Positions 16,381-25,785 are shown, counted from the stretch's first letter. The stretch is DNA of 44,847 nucleotides from Sphingomonadaceae bacterium (GCA_021300355.1 JAJTEF010000010.1:1-44847); one strand, 5' to 3'. The notes: generated by a model from the letters alone, not told the origin. Program-made: numbers and translations.

Positions 16381-17697
16381 ATGGCTGAACAAAAACAGGG
16401 GAGTGGGCGGCGCATTTTGCAATCGGGCGCTTGGCTGTTCTTGCCAAAGACCACCTCCGCGGTGCTCAGCCTTATTTACCTTGCCGTCTCTACCCAAAGC
16501 TTGGGTGCGGCAGAATTTGGCAAATTCATGCTGATCTTCAGCTTTGCCCAGACGATATCCAGCTTCACATCGTTCCAGACGTGGCAAATTCTGATCCGCT
16601 ATGGCACGACGTTGGTACACACAAAGTCCGATCGAAAGCTCGCCGAACTGACATGGTTTTGCCTAATCCTTGATATAATAGGGGCATTGTTGGCGTTTCT
16701 GGTCGCGATGGTCGGCGCATGGGCGCTTGCATATAATCAAGGCTGGAGTGATTCAGAGGCAATCGCCGTGGTCGGCTTCACGACCCTTTTGGTGCTGTCC
16801 GCCCGTTCGACACCGACAGGGCTGCTGCGCATCAACGACCGCTTTGGCGATGCCGCCATTCCGGACATGCTGGTGCCTATCATCCGCCTTATCGGCACCG
16901 GCATATTGGTGCTGACACAGCCTACAGCATGGGGGTTCCTCGCGGTGTGGCTGTTGTCCGAAATGGTGCCAACGATATGGGTTTGGGTGAATGTTTTGCG
17001 CCGGCTTAAATTGCCGCTGCGGCTCAGCAGTATGCCAACGCTGCACGGCTTTCAGGAAAGCTTCCCCGGCATTACAAAATTCGCGTTGTGGTCCAATATG
17101 GGATCCAGCTTTAAGCTAACCAGCCAACAAGTGGTTGCGGTGGTCGTCGGCTTCTCCGTCGGTGCAGCGGCGGCTGGATTTTTCCGGCTTGGCTATCAAT
17201 TGGGTCAGGTGTTTGCCCGTGTCGGCGACGCCATATCGATGGCAATATTCACCGAATATGCCCGCGTCGCCCACACTGTCGACGCCAAAGATGCCAGCAA
17301 TTTGCTCAGCCGCATGATTAAAGTGTCCGGCGTTGCGGCGGTGCTCGTATTGGCGATTGTTGGCTTCGCGGGAAAACCCGCCTTGATATGGATATTTGGC
17401 GCAGAGTTTGTCGCCGCTTATCCGTTGGTATTGATCTTGGGCACAGCCACCGCCGTCCAATTTGCCACATTGGGGCTGGAGCCTGCGCTGCTCACCGCGG
17501 GCAAGGCAGGCCGGGTGATGCTGTGCAGCCTTGCCGGTGCTATTGTCGTGGTGCTGATGATGATCTGGCTGATGCCCATTTATGCCGAGGTTGGCGCAGC
17601 ATTCGCGATGTTAGGCGCAGCGGCGGTCAACGCCGCGCTGCTGGTCATTTCCTATCGGCAGAAAATAGTTGCACCAAAAACCGCAGACGCGGCTTAA
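16381..17697 (+). CDS. Oligosaccharide/polysaccharide flippase (MOP superfamily, Wzx-like)
   Basis: This protein of about 438 residues has around twelve predicted membrane segments and the PST/Wzx layout: GAWLFLPKTTSAVLSLIYLAVSTQSLGAAEFGKF at the start (positions 16420-16530), a GFFRLGYQLGQVFARVGDAIS segment near residue 280, and paired C-terminal helices. It would flip a lipid-linked saccharide or polymer across the inner membrane. The ATG at 16381 follows GGGGGTCTGG; an in-frame ATG at 16321 is an alternative. The 128 bases to the divergent glycerophosphotransferase-like gene hold both promoters. Its stop shares the palindrome TTAA at 17694-17697 with the esterase gene on the other strand. 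Confidence 0.88.
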   Translation: MAEQKQGSGRRILQSGAWLFLPKTTSAVLSLIYLAVSTQSLGAAEFGKFMLIFSFAQTISSFTSFQTWQILIRYGTTLVHTKSDRKLAELTWFCLILDIIGALLAFLVAMVGAWALAYNQGWSDSEAIAVVGFTTLLVLSARSTPTGLLRINDRFGDAAIPDMLVPIIRLIGTGILVLTQPTAWGFLAVWLLSEMVPTIWVWVNVLRRLKLPLRLSSMPTLHGFQESFPGITKFALWSNMGSSFKLTSQQVVAVVVGFSVGAAAAGFFRLGYQLGQVFARVGDAISMAIFTEYARVAHTVDAKDASNLLSRMIKVSGVAAVLVLAIVGFAGKPALIWIFGAEFVAAYPLVLILGTATAVQFATLGLEPALLTAGKAGRVMLCSLAGAIVVVLMMIWLMPIYAEVGAAFAMLGAAAVNAALLVISYRQKIVAPKTADAA

Positions 17698-18584
17698 CGC
17701 GGTTCGTGCGTCGTTATGAAGGTCGTAACATCATGGATGACAGATGCCTTGCCCCGGAAGGGGCGGGCGACCGCCATGATGATGTCGGAATGGCCAACGT
17801 TGGGATAAATTTTCAGCTGCTGTTTCCCGCCCAGCGCGGCAATCCGTTCCGACAGGACCTTGCTGTTGCGTGGTTTAACCACAGTGTCCTTGTCCCCCGT
17901 CAGCAACAACAAAGGCGGCGCATCGGCGCGCGCATATGTAATCGGCTGGGTCTCGGTTAAGTCGGGCCATTGGCCAAAGGAAATTTTCGATGAATCGGTC
18001 GTGAGCGGCAAGAAATCATATGGGCCAGCGAGCCCGATCACGCCTTTAATAACATCCGTCCCAAGGCCCTGCGCCTTCAAATAGCGCGGATCAAGCGCTG
18101 TCATCATCGCGATATGCGCGCCGGCGCTGTGTCCCATCAGGAAGATTTGGTCTTTGTTGCCCTGATGCTTGGCAATATTTGCGTGCACCCACGCAATGGC
18201 GGCAGCTGTATCGTCCACAAATGCGGGGAAGCGAACCTTTGGCGATTTGCGATAATCGGCAATGACGGTGACATATCCGCGCGATGCAAATGCACGACCC
18301 AAAAAGCCATAGCCTTCCCGCTCGCCATCGCGCCACGAGCCACCATGAAAGAAGATAAGGACGGGGTAAGGCGCGGATGCGGCGCCTTCAGGTGCATAGA
18401 TATCCAGCTTCTGCCGCGCGTCGGTTCCGTAAGCGATCGCCGTCACAGGCGCTCCATCAAACTCGGCCGCGCCCGGTGCCCACCGGTCCGCAAAATCGAG
18501 CTTTTGTGGGTCGCTCTTGTTCCAGAGCCATAAGCCGGAACCAACGAGCGCAAGGAGCAAAGCAACAAGGATATATTTGATCAT
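17694..18584 (-). CDS. Alpha/beta hydrolase (esterase/lipase, BD-FAE type)
   Basis: This 296-residue protein has an N-terminal membrane anchor or signal (MIKYILVALLLALVGSGLWLW), then a hydrolase core: oxyanion motif HGGSW near residue 86, nucleophile elbow MGHSAGAH near 158, acid LTGDKDTVV near 238 and catalytic His NVGHSD near 267. It is expected to act in the periplasm on an ester, possibly a small acyl or feruloyl ester, or to remove a modification from a surface polymer. The start at 18584 is chosen because it gives a clean signal sequence; ATG at 18605 is also possible. It converges on the flippase with overlapping stops. Confidence 0.88.
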   Translation of the reverse strand: MIKYILVALLLALVGSGLWLWNKSDPQKLDFADRWAPGAAEFDGAPVTAIAYGTDARQKLDIYAPEGAASAPYPVLIFFHGGSWRDGEREGYGFLGRAFASRGYVTVIADYRKSPKVRFPAFVDDTAAAIAWVHANIAKHQGNKDQIFLMGHSAGAHIAMMTALDPRYLKAQGLGTDVIKGVIGLAGPYDFLPLTTDSSKISFGQWPDLTETQPITYARADAPPLLLLTGDKDTVVKPRNSKVLSERIAALGGKQQLKIYPNVGHSDIIMAVARPFRGKASVIHDVTTFITTHEPR

Positions 18585-18745
18585 GCGCGGTATGTGCCGT
18601 TTAACCATCGGAAACACAATGACAAACGGGTGTTGCGATACCCCTGTTACCCACAGCATTGAATAAGCCTTCCGCCAACATCGCCGCTTGCCTAACGTCT
18701 TGGTTCAACGCATTGTAATTCGAGGGCAGACAATGGGGGTGGAAT

Positions 18746-18958
18746 GTGTCCGAGATAGTCACAGCTGTCCAAAGAGGCAGTCAGGTTTATGTCTATGGCG
18801 CCGGACAGCGTCAGCTATGCTCCGTATTTGCCGGCACTGGACCGAATGACGGACTGAAGGGATATACATCCAGCACGGTCAGCGTGCGTAGAGGCAGCCA
18901 AATCTATGTTTACGATCACAAGGGTCGCCAAATTTCCAGCGTATTTGCTGGGAAGTGA
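18746..18958 (+). CDS. Small protein of two tandem repeats, function unknown
   Basis: This 70-residue protein consists almost wholly of two copies of a 25-residue unit. Residues 6-30 (TAVQRGSQVYVYGAGQRQLC...) and 45-69 (VSVRRGSQIYVYDHKGRQIS...) are identical at 15 of 25 positions, and both end SVFAG. The RGSQxYVY core looks like a beta-hairpin or a short two-bladed beta structure. There is no signal peptide. The GTG at 18746 has GGGGGTGGA directly upstream. The FG-GAP lipoprotein follows after 29 bases, so they may be co-transcribed. I recall similar small repeat proteins in phages and alphaproteobacteria but cannot name a family. Codon use is more AT-rich than in neighbours. Confidence 0.75.
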   Translation: MSEIVTAVQRGSQVYVYGAGQRQLCSVFAGTGPNDGLKGYTSSTVSVRRGSQIYVYDHKGRQISSVFAGK

Positions 18959-18987
18959 TGCAAGCATTTATTCTTGGGGGAAGTTGA

Positions 18988-20472
18988 TTGAAACTACGTC
19001 GTCTTAGGGTGCTGGTGGCATGCGTGCTGCTTTCCGCTTGTGGAGGCGGTGGCAGCACATCGCCCAGTTCTCCGATCATCACGATACCCTCGAACCCCAC
19101 AACACCGACACCACCCGTCGCCTACACGAACGCGACCCTCAGCAAATCATATCAAATTCACACAGCATCCTCATCCGACGTGGTCCCCGAATATGTTTAC
19201 GGTGGCGTGACTAACCCCAGAGGTATTGCGGACATTTTCCCTCAAGGGAGCATAGCTTTAGATTTCCAGAAGGATCGGTTCCCCGAACTGATCATTCCGC
19301 TGAACAAGGCATATGGGACGCCAGTTTTTGCGCGCTTACCATATATCTACCTTTCCAATGATAACGGTAGATTAGAGTTTCGGCAGGCCGTTAACGACCA
19401 ATTCCCATCCGTTTTTGGCGCACGGCGATCTGCGTCTTTAACCGTCAACGGAACGCCGGCAGCATTCTTCGTCGCGCACAACGTGTCTGGGGTTTATAAT
19501 GATCCCACGGCATATGGCACGGCAGTATTGGCCTTAGGCGGTGCAACTGGGACGCGGGTACGGGCAGACCTTATTCCCCGCCTGACTACCCAATCCGGTC
19601 TTGCGGCGAATGGAACCGATGCCCACGCAATGGCGACAGGGGACATTAATGGTGACGGAAAGCATGATATCCTGATTGCCAACTGGCGCCACAGGGAAGG
19701 GTTTGAACCCTTGTTCTTGTTTCAAAACGCCGAAGGTTCATTCACTTCAAGGTCGAGCAGCTTTCTGGATCAACTGAACTCGATTCCGCTGCTCAACCCA
19801 ACCCAAATCCCCAACGGGCAGAATAATTTGTGGTTGGATGTGCATCTCGCCGATTTCAACGGCGACAAGTACGACGATATTGTTGCCGGGTTTGGGCACG
19901 GTTCGGCGTACAGTTATGTATTCTGGAACAATAAGGGTAATTTCAGTTTCGATGACAAGACGCCGCTTCCCGCAACGGTTTATGGTACAGAAAACACTCT
20001 CCATATGGAGACGCGAACCACGGATATGGATAAGGATGGGGATCTCGACCTCATAATCTCCCACTCAAGATATTCCCCTTATTATGGCGGGGACTATCTC
20101 CAGATCATCAGAAACGACGCCGGTAAATTCGTCGATATTTCCAGTACAGCCATCAGGCAGGACAATTCTGATATTTACGCAGGGTTCTTACAATGGTCTC
20201 CAGCGCTCTATGTCAAAGACGTCAGCAAAGACGGAAAAGACGATATAGTCTTTGCCCGGCAGGACGGCACGCTCAGGATTTTCATAAATGAGAATGGTGC
20301 ATCATTCCGTAATTTCAACGTGTCCCTTCCGCCTTCTCAAGGTAGCGGGAAACTGATCGGTTTCGATGATTTTGACGGCGATGGGAATTTTGAGGCCGTG
20401 TATTGGCAATATGGCGGCACTGCCACCACCAAGGATTATTTCGTCAACCTCTACAAACTCATATTCGCGTAA
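18988..20472 (+). CDS. FG-GAP/VCBS-repeat lipoprotein
   Basis: This 494-residue protein has a lipoprotein signal ending LLSAC with Cys18, followed by a GGGGSTSPSSP linker, so it is probably anchored in the outer or inner membrane facing outward. Five calcium-loop motifs of the FG-GAP/VCBS type (DxNGDGxxD) start near residues 219 (DINGDGKHD), 289 (DFNGDKYDD), 346 (DMDKDGDLD), 411 (DVSKDGKDD) and 461 (DFDGDGNFE). The spacing of 50-70 residues fits blades of a beta-propeller. It may bind a ligand or another surface protein. The TTG start at 18988 has GGGGGAAG upstream. The gene is AT-richer than its surroundings, which hints at acquisition. No catalytic domain is visible. Confidence 0.88.
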   Translation: MKLRRLRVLVACVLLSACGGGGSTSPSSPIITIPSNPTTPTPPVAYTNATLSKSYQIHTASSSDVVPEYVYGGVTNPRGIADIFPQGSIALDFQKDRFPELIIPLNKAYGTPVFARLPYIYLSNDNGRLEFRQAVNDQFPSVFGARRSASLTVNGTPAAFFVAHNVSGVYNDPTAYGTAVLALGGATGTRVRADLIPRLTTQSGLAANGTDAHAMATGDINGDGKHDILIANWRHREGFEPLFLFQNAEGSFTSRSSSFLDQLNSIPLLNPTQIPNGQNNLWLDVHLADFNGDKYDDIVAGFGHGSAYSYVFWNNKGNFSFDDKTPLPATVYGTENTLHMETRTTDMDKDGDLDLIISHSRYSPYYGGDYLQIIRNDAGKFVDISSTAIRQDNSDIYAGFLQWSPALYVKDVSKDGKDDIVFARQDGTLRIFINENGASFRNFNVSLPPSQGSGKLIGFDDFDGDGNFEAVYWQYGGTATTKDYFVNLYKLIFA

Positions 20473-20577
20473 ATTTACACGGCACTATGCGGTGGGCGTT
20501 AGTGCACGCGATTTAAGGAGTATATCGAGGCGGCCGCTTTCAGCACGCACCCGGGGCAATAAAGTAACAACAAAAAA

Positions 20578-20601
20578 GGGCTCGCGATTTCTCGCAAGCC
20601 C
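20578..20601 (-). terminator. Rho-independent terminator of rplM-rpsI
   Basis: On the minus strand a ten-pair stem GGGCTTGCGA/TCGCGAGCCC (one G-T wobble) with a GAAA tetraloop is followed by TTTTTTG. It lies 33 bases beyond the rpsI stop. Confidence 0.9.
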
Positions 20602-20633
20602 TTGATTTTGTTCGGAAAAACCGATTTTTCGGT

Positions 20634-21125
20634 TTAACGCTTCGAGAACTGGAAGCTCTTACGCGCCTTGGCCTTGCCGTATTTCTTACGCTCGACAACG
20701 CGGCTATCGCGGGTCAGGAAGCCTTCCGACTTCACAGCGCTACGCAGCAGTGGCTCATACTTCGACAGTGCCTGCGCGATGCCATGCTTGACCGCGCCAG
20801 CCTGACCCGAAAGACCACCGCCCTTGACGGTTGCGATGACGTCATATTGGCCCGTACGCTCGGTGACACCGAACGGCTGGTTGATGACGAGACGCAGCGA
20901 AGGACGTGCGAAGTAAACTTCCTGATCACGGCCATTGACGACAATCTTGCCGGTGCCTGGCTTCAACCAAACGCGTGCAACCGCGTCCTTACGACGGCCA
21001 GTTGCATAAGCGCGGCCTTGCGCATCAATTTCCTGTTCGCGAACGACAGCAGCAATCTGTGCTGGTGCCTGAACGTCGGCGCCCAAGGTTTCGAGATCAG
21101 CGAGCGAATTTGCAGTTTCAGACAT
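20634..21125 (-). CDS. rpsI: 30S ribosomal protein S9
   Basis: This 163-residue protein has an S9 core from [15 protein letters not shown] near residue 41 to the C-terminal [18 protein letters not shown], whose last Arg reaches the ribosomal P-site tRNA. The N-terminal extension of about 35 residues ([19 protein letters not shown]...) is characteristic of alphaproteobacterial S9. The ATG at 21125 overlaps the rplM stop (TAATG), so translation is coupled. It is the second gene of the conserved rplM-rpsI operon. Confidence 0.98.
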   Translation of the reverse strand: MSETANSLADLETLGADVQAPAQIAAVVREQEIDAQGRAYATGRRKDAVARVWLKPGTGKIVVNGRDQEVYFARPSLRLVINQPFGVTERTGQYDVIATVKGGGLSGQAGAVKHGIAQALSKYEPLLRSAVKSEGFLTRDSRVVERKKYGKAKARKSFQFSKR

Positions 21126-21604
21126 TATGCACCCACCTTGTTCTTGCGGTTCATAGAAGCGACGTCGAGCGTCGTTGGCTGTTGGCCGGCATGCGGATGC
21201 TCGGTACCATTATACAGATGCAGCGCGCGCATTTGGGCACGACCCAAAGGACCGCGTGGAACCATGCGCTCAACGGCCTTTTCAAGGACGCGCTCAGGGA
21301 ACTTGCTATCAAGTACCTTACCCGCAGTGATGCCCTTGATCCCGCCGATGTAACCGGTGTGGCGATAGTAAACCTTGTCGGTCAGTTTCTTGCCGGTGAA
21401 CTTCACCTTGTCCGCATTGATGACAACGACATGGTCGCCGCAATCAACGTGTGGGGTGTAGCTTGGCTTTGTCTTACCACGCAGGATGTTGGCGATAAGG
21501 CTGGCAACACGGCCAACAACCAAACCTTCTGCGTCAATGAGGATCCACGATTTCTCGACGTCCTGTGGACGGATCGATTTCGTAACTCTGGATAGCGTTT
21601 TCAT
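21125..21604 (-). CDS. rplM: 50S ribosomal protein L13
   Basis: This 159-residue protein begins [20 protein letters not shown], with [35 protein letters not shown] and [28 protein letters not shown]. It is full length compared with alphaproteobacterial L13. The ATG at 21604 is preferred; an in-frame GTG four codons upstream overlaps the AAAGG ribosome site. It leads the rplM-rpsI operon. The autoregulatory L13 mRNA site known in E. coli cannot be judged here. Confidence 0.97.
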   Translation of the reverse strand: MKTLSRVTKSIRPQDVEKSWILIDAEGLVVGRVASLIANILRGKTKPSYTPHVDCGDHVVVINADKVKFTGKKLTDKVYYRHTGYIGGIKGITAGKVLDSKFPERVLEKAVERMVPRGPLGRAQMRALHLYNGTEHPHAGQQPTTLDVASMNRKNKVGA

Positions 21605-21747
21605 CGCTAATCGCACCTTTCGAAATTTTAGTGTTGCACAGAATCACACAGGATCCCGCACGCGAAGCGGTGCCAATGGCGATGAACCGGCCAATAGTCA
21701 AGCAAAAGCAAGGGTTTTGCGACGGGTATAATAATACCTTCCGGCGT

Positions 21748-22806
21748 TTAGGCTGTGTCACGCCCCAAGACATGCGCACCCCAGACCGTCGCCGCAACCA
21801 AAAGGGCGCCGACCGCCTGATGCGAAACGGCAAGGACGATGTTGACCCCCGTCATCACGGTCGCAATGCCCAGCAGCATCTGGATGCCGAAGGCGCTATG
21901 GATCGCCGCAGAAGCCCCACGAACGCCCGCTTTCTTGACCCGCCGTGCCATCAGGATCAGCGCAATCACCGCGACCCACGCCCACCAGCGGTGGACGAAA
22001 TGGGTGAGATAGGGGTCATTCACCAAAGCATAAAATGCGCCGTTGGCGGTATCGACGCCATCTGGATAGAAACGGTCGTTCATCAATGGCCATGTGTTCG
22101 CGACATATCCGGCATTCAGCCCGGCAACCCACGCACCGAAGAGCAATTGGATAAACAATATCGCCAAGATGCTGCCCGTAAAGCCAGTGATACGCGCGGG
22201 CTTTGCCGATGGATTTTTCGTCAGTTCCTTTAAATCAAGCGCGGTCCAAACAAGGCCACCCAAGATTGTGAGGGCGGTCAAAAGATGAACGGCAAGCCGG
22301 TAATGGCTGACATCGGTGCGCGCGGACAGGCCAGATGACACCATCCACCAGCCAATGGTCCCTTGCAGACCGCCCAGCGCAAGCAACGCAAGCAAACGCG
22401 GCTTATAGCCGCTCGGGATCGCCTGCTTGATCCAGAACCACGCCAGCGGCAGCGCAAAGGCCAATCCGATAACCCGCCCCAACAAGCGGTGGACCCATTC
22501 CCAGAAATAGATGAATTTGAACTCCGCCAGCGTCATACCGGCGGGACCGTTAATCTCGGTATATTCCGGAATCTGTTTGTACTTTTCAAATTCGGAAAGC
22601 CAGCTGGCCTCGTTCAGCGGCGGCAAGGTGCCCGTGATGGGTTTCCATTCGGTGATGGACAGGCCCGATTCGGTCAGACGCGTAATTCCGCCCACAACGA
22701 CGATCGCGAAGACGAGAACCGCCACGCTCATAAGCCATGTAATCAGCGCCTGAGGGCGCGATGGGCACGGATTGGCTGCGGTGTCAGAATGCGGAGCTTT
22801 GTTCAT
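21748..22806 (-). CDS. ctaA: Heme A synthase, COX15/CtaA type 2
   Basis: This 352-residue membrane protein has about eight membrane segments. It hydroxylates the C8 methyl of heme O to make heme A for cytochrome aa3 oxidase. Characteristic motifs are VVGGITRLTESGLSITEWKPITGTLPP near residues 38-64, the four heme-binding histidine segments FWEWVHRLLGR, HYRLAVHLL, HFVHRWWAW and VSHQAVGAL, and GYVANTWPLMNDRF in the second half. The ATG at 22806 is chosen from family alignment; an in-frame extension of 21 residues starts at 22869. No other ctaB/ctaG/cox genes lie in the window, so it is unlinked from the oxidase operon. Confidence 0.95.
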   Translation of the reverse strand: MNKAPHSDTAANPCPSRPQALITWLMSVAVLVFAIVVVGGITRLTESGLSITEWKPITGTLPPLNEASWLSEFEKYKQIPEYTEINGPAGMTLAEFKFIYFWEWVHRLLGRVIGLAFALPLAWFWIKQAIPSGYKPRLLALLALGGLQGTIGWWMVSSGLSARTDVSHYRLAVHLLTALTILGGLVWTALDLKELTKNPSAKPARITGFTGSILAILFIQLLFGAWVAGLNAGYVANTWPLMNDRFYPDGVDTANGAFYALVNDPYLTHFVHRWWAWVAVIALILMARRVKKAGVRGASAAIHSAFGIQMLLGIATVMTGVNIVLAVSHQAVGALLVAATVWGAHVLGRDTA

Positions 22807-22932
22807 AATCCGCGATATGCCCCTGATTTCAGCAAGCTGCAAGCGGACAGAGGTTGCAAAAATGGTCATAATGGCTGCAATTTATGCGATGTAATGTTGT
22901 AACGTCTAACGAATCGGTGTAGTGCGACCGCA

Positions 22933-23298
22933 ATGACGCAGGTATGGAAAAAATGGCGATGGGACGGGCTTGGCTTAAGCATTGCTGGCCTGTGCCTTGT
23001 ACATTGCCTTGTCACCATGTTTTTGCTGGCCTTTCTGGCATCGGCGAGCGGTGTTTTGTTCAACTCGATCATTCATGAAGCCGGCCTGTTGCTGGCCATT
23101 CTCTTCGGCGTACTGGCCCTTGGTAAGGGCTTTTGGGATCATGGGCTGTTTACGCCAGCGATCGTTGGCGCAGCCGGCATCGGCATGATGGCGGGCGCAT
23201 TGACATTGCCACATGGATTGATGGAGATCGTCTGGACCGTCCTTGGCGTCATCTGCCTCGCGCTAGGACATTTCCTGAACCATCGCGCATCTGCCTGA
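22933..23298 (+). CDS. MerC-domain membrane protein
   Basis: This 121-residue protein has four predicted membrane helices and the MerC-type motif GLGLSIAGLCLVHCLVTMFLLAF (positions 22963-23034) with a Cys-Leu-Val-His-Cys core. True MerC imports Hg2+ in mer operons, but no merR, merA or merT is present. The next gene, 42 bases downstream, encodes a Fur/Zur regulator. The pair more likely handles zinc or another metal under Zur control; this is inference. It is divergent from ctaA with 126 bases between starts, where a metal-responsive operator would be expected. Confidence 0.85.
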   Translation: MTQVWKKWRWDGLGLSIAGLCLVHCLVTMFLLAFLASASGVLFNSIIHEAGLLLAILFGVLALGKGFWDHGLFTPAIVGAAGIGMMAGALTLPHGLMEIVWTVLGVICLALGHFLNHRASA

Positions 23299-23340
23299 CG
23301 GGCAATTGACCGACTGGCTGTCAAAGCCTACATCATCAAC

Positions 23341-23799
23341 ATGGCAGTTCATCATCATCACGAGCATGCAGGCGCGTCGCTTGCCCATGCCGCCGAATCG
23401 GCGTTGGTCGAGGCGGGCGAGCAGTGGACCGATATGCGCGCGGATATCTTCGCGGTGCTCGCCACATTTGAAAAACCCGCATCGGCTTATGATATTGCAG
23501 ATCTGGTTTCGCAAAAACGCGGCAAGCGCGTTGCACCCAACAGCGTGTATCGGATACTCGATCTGTTCGTGACCACCAACCTTGCGCGCCGCGTCGAAAG
23601 CGCGAACGCATATCTTGCAAATTCGCATCCCGGATGTTTGCATGATTGCATTTTCCTAATCTGCGACAGCTGCGGCACCGCCACGCATATTGATGACGAT
23701 ATACTGACCATGAACGTTCGCGCAGCAGCCGAACATGCCGGTTTTGCCGAGGTTCGCCCCGTCATCGAAGTCCGCGGAAAATGCGCCGATTGCGGCTAA
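23341..23799 (+). CDS. Fur family transcriptional regulator, Zur-like
   Basis: This 152-residue protein opens MAVHHHHEHAG with a His-rich metal-binding N-terminus. The winged helix spans about 30-95 (AYDIADLVSQKRGKRVAPNSVYRILDLFVTTNLARRVES). The dimerisation and metal domain holds HPGCLHDCIFLICDSCGTATHIDDD and ends VEVRGKCADCG, so both CxxC zinc knuckles are present. The sequence fits Zur better than Fur, since an HDHxH-type iron-sensing motif is not obvious. It is probably co-transcribed with the MerC-domain gene. Its likely targets are zinc uptake genes elsewhere. Confidence 0.87.
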   Translation: MAVHHHHEHAGASLAHAAESALVEAGEQWTDMRADIFAVLATFEKPASAYDIADLVSQKRGKRVAPNSVYRILDLFVTTNLARRVESANAYLANSHPGCLHDCIFLICDSCGTATHIDDDILTMNVRAAAEHAGFAEVRPVIEVRGKCADCG

Positions 23800-23853
23800 C
23801 GCTGGCGCAATTACCCGTTCGACACCCCGATAAAAGGCCGCTAAGCTCACAAC

Positions 23854-25785
23854 ATGACACATTCCCCAGACACGCCGTTACTCGACACGGTTAAAGTGCC
23901 CTCGGACCTTCGCAATCTTGCCGCGTCGCAGCTTCGCCAGCTCGCGGATGAATTGCGCGCAGAAACCATATCTGCAGTTTCGGTAACGGGCGGCCATCTG
24001 GGCGCTGGGTTGGGCGTCGTCGAACTGACGACCGCGATCCATTATGTCTTCAACACGCCCGATGACCGTTTGGTCTGGGACGTTGGCCACCAATGCTATC
24101 CGCACAAGATCCTGACGGGTCGCCGCGACCGCATTCGCACCTTGCGCACAGCCGGGGGGCTTTCGGGCTTCACCAAGCGCAGCGAAAGCGAATATGATCC
24201 GTTCGGCGCGGCACATAGCTCCACCTCTATTTCAGCGGCCTTGGGTTTTGCGGTCGCCAACAAGATTGCGGGCAAACCGGGCAAAGCCATTGCCGTCATC
24301 GGCGATGGTTCAATGTCGGCCGGCATGGCTTATGAGGCGATGAACAACGCCCAAGCCGCGGGCAACCGCTTGGTCGTCATCCTGAATGACAATGACATGT
24401 CGATCGCGCCGCCCGTTGGCGGTCTGTCGGCTTATTTGTCGCGTCTGGTGTCCTCCAGCGAATATCTCGGCCTGCGCAGCCTCGCGAGCAAAGTCGCCAA
24501 AAAGCTATCGCGCCGCATCTATTCGGCTGCGTCAAAGGCGGAAGAATTCGCGCGTGGCATGGCGATGGGCGGCACCTTGTTCGAAGAACTCGGCTTTTAT
24601 TATGTCGGCCCCATCGACGGCCATAATCTCGACCAGCTTATCCCCGTCCTCGAAAATGTCCGCGACAATGCCGAAGGCCCCGTGCTGATCCATGTCGTTA
24701 CGCAAAAGGGAAAGGGTTACGCCCCTGCCGAAGCGTCGGCGGACAAATATCATGGCGTCGTCAAATTCGACGTGGTCACGGGTAAGCAGGACAAGGGCCC
24801 CGGTGGCGGCCCGCCCGCTTATCAAAACGTCTTCGGTGAAACGCTGGCAAAGCTGGCAGAAACCGATCCCAAGATTTGCGCGATAACCGCCGCGATGCCG
24901 GGCGGCACCGGCGTCGACAAATTCTCGGCCGCGCATCCCGAACGCTCGTTCGATGTCGGCATCGCTGAACAGCATGCCGTCACCTTTGCGGCTGGACTTG
25001 CGGCGCAGGGAATGCGTCCCTTCTGCGCGATTTACTCGACCTTCCTGCAACGCGCCTATGACCAAGTCGTGCACGACGTCGCGATCCAGAATCTGCCGGT
25101 ACGCTTCGCCATTGACCGCGCTGGCCTCGTCGGCGCCGATGGCAGCACGCATGCGGGTTCGTTCGACATTACCTATTTGGCGACCCTGCCCAATATGGTC
25201 GTCATGTCGCCTGCCGACGAAGCTGAACTGGTCCACATGACCTATACCGCTGTCCTGCACGACAGCGGCCCAATCGCGTTCCGTTATCCGCGCGGCAATG
25301 GCACGGGCGTTGCGATGCCCGAAGTGCCGCAGCAGTTGGAAATCGGCAAAGGCCGGATCATGCGTGAAGGCAAGAAGGTTGCGATTCTCTCACTCGGCAC
25401 GCGTTTGGCCGAAGCGATGAAGGCGGCAGAGACGCTTGATGCCAAGGGCCTGAGCACCACCGTTGCCGACTTGCGCTTTGCAAAGCCGCTTGACGAAAAA
25501 ATGATCCGCCACCTGATCGCCACGCATGAAGTTGTCGTGACGGTCGAAGAAGCATCCGTGGGCGGCCTTGGCGCGCATGTGCTGACGCTCGCCAGCGATG
25601 CTGGCCTGATGGACGCTGGTCTAAAAATCCGCACGATGCGCCTGCCTGACATGTTCCAGGAACATGACAGCCCGCAAAAGCAATATGACGAAGCAGGCCT
25701 GAATGCCCCGCAGATCGTCGAAACAGTGCTAAAGGCGCTGCGCCACAACAGCGCCGGCGTGGAGGAAGCGAGCGCCAGCGCTTAA
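23854..25785 (+). CDS. dxs: 1-deoxy-D-xylulose-5-phosphate synthase
   Basis: This 643-residue enzyme condenses pyruvate and glyceraldehyde 3-phosphate, the first step of the MEP isoprenoid pathway. It has [23 protein letters not shown] near residue 45, the thiamine-diphosphate motif [17 protein letters not shown] near 150, the [22 protein letters not shown] segment, and the catalytic glutamate in [13 protein letters not shown] near 370. Length and ends are normal. The 54-base gap to the Zur-like gene leaves room for its own promoter. It converges on the DUF3035 lipoprotein gene with a 21-base gap and no clear terminator. Confidence 0.97.
   Translation: MTHSPDTPLLDTVKVPSDLRNLAASQLRQLADELRAETISAVSVTGGHLGAGLGVVELTTAIHYVFNTPDDRLVWDVGHQCYPHKILTGRRDRIRTLRTAGGLSGFTKRSESEYDPFGAAHSSTSISAALGFAVANKIAGKPGKAIAVIGDGSMSAGMAYEAMNNAQAAGNRLVVILNDNDMSIAPPVGGLSAYLSRLVSSSEYLGLRSLASKVAKKLSRRIYSAASKAEEFARGMAMGGTLFEELGFYYVGPIDGHNLDQLIPVLENVRDNAEGPVLIHVVTQKGKGYAPAEASADKYHGVVKFDVVTGKQDKGPGGGPPAYQNVFGETLAKLAETDPKICAITAAMPGGTGVDKFSAAHPERSFDVGIAEQHAVTFAAGLAAQGMRPFCAIYSTFLQRAYDQVVHDVAIQNLPVRFAIDRAGLVGADGSTHAGSFDITYLATLPNMVVMSPADEAELVHMTYTAVLHDSGPIAFRYPRGNGTGVAMPEVPQQLEIGKGRIMREGKKVAILSLGTRLAEAMKAAETLDAKGLSTTVADLRFAKPLDEKMIRHLIATHEVVVTVEEASVGGLGAHVLTLASDAGLMDAGLKIRTMRLPDMFQEHDSPQKQYDEAGLNAPQIVETVLKALRHNSAGVEEASASA

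Noticed and set aside
22870-22932. Possible Zur box (GTAATGTTGTAAC) before the MerC-domain gene
   Set aside because: The half-sites do not pair well as an inverted repeat and do not match a consensus I am sure of.
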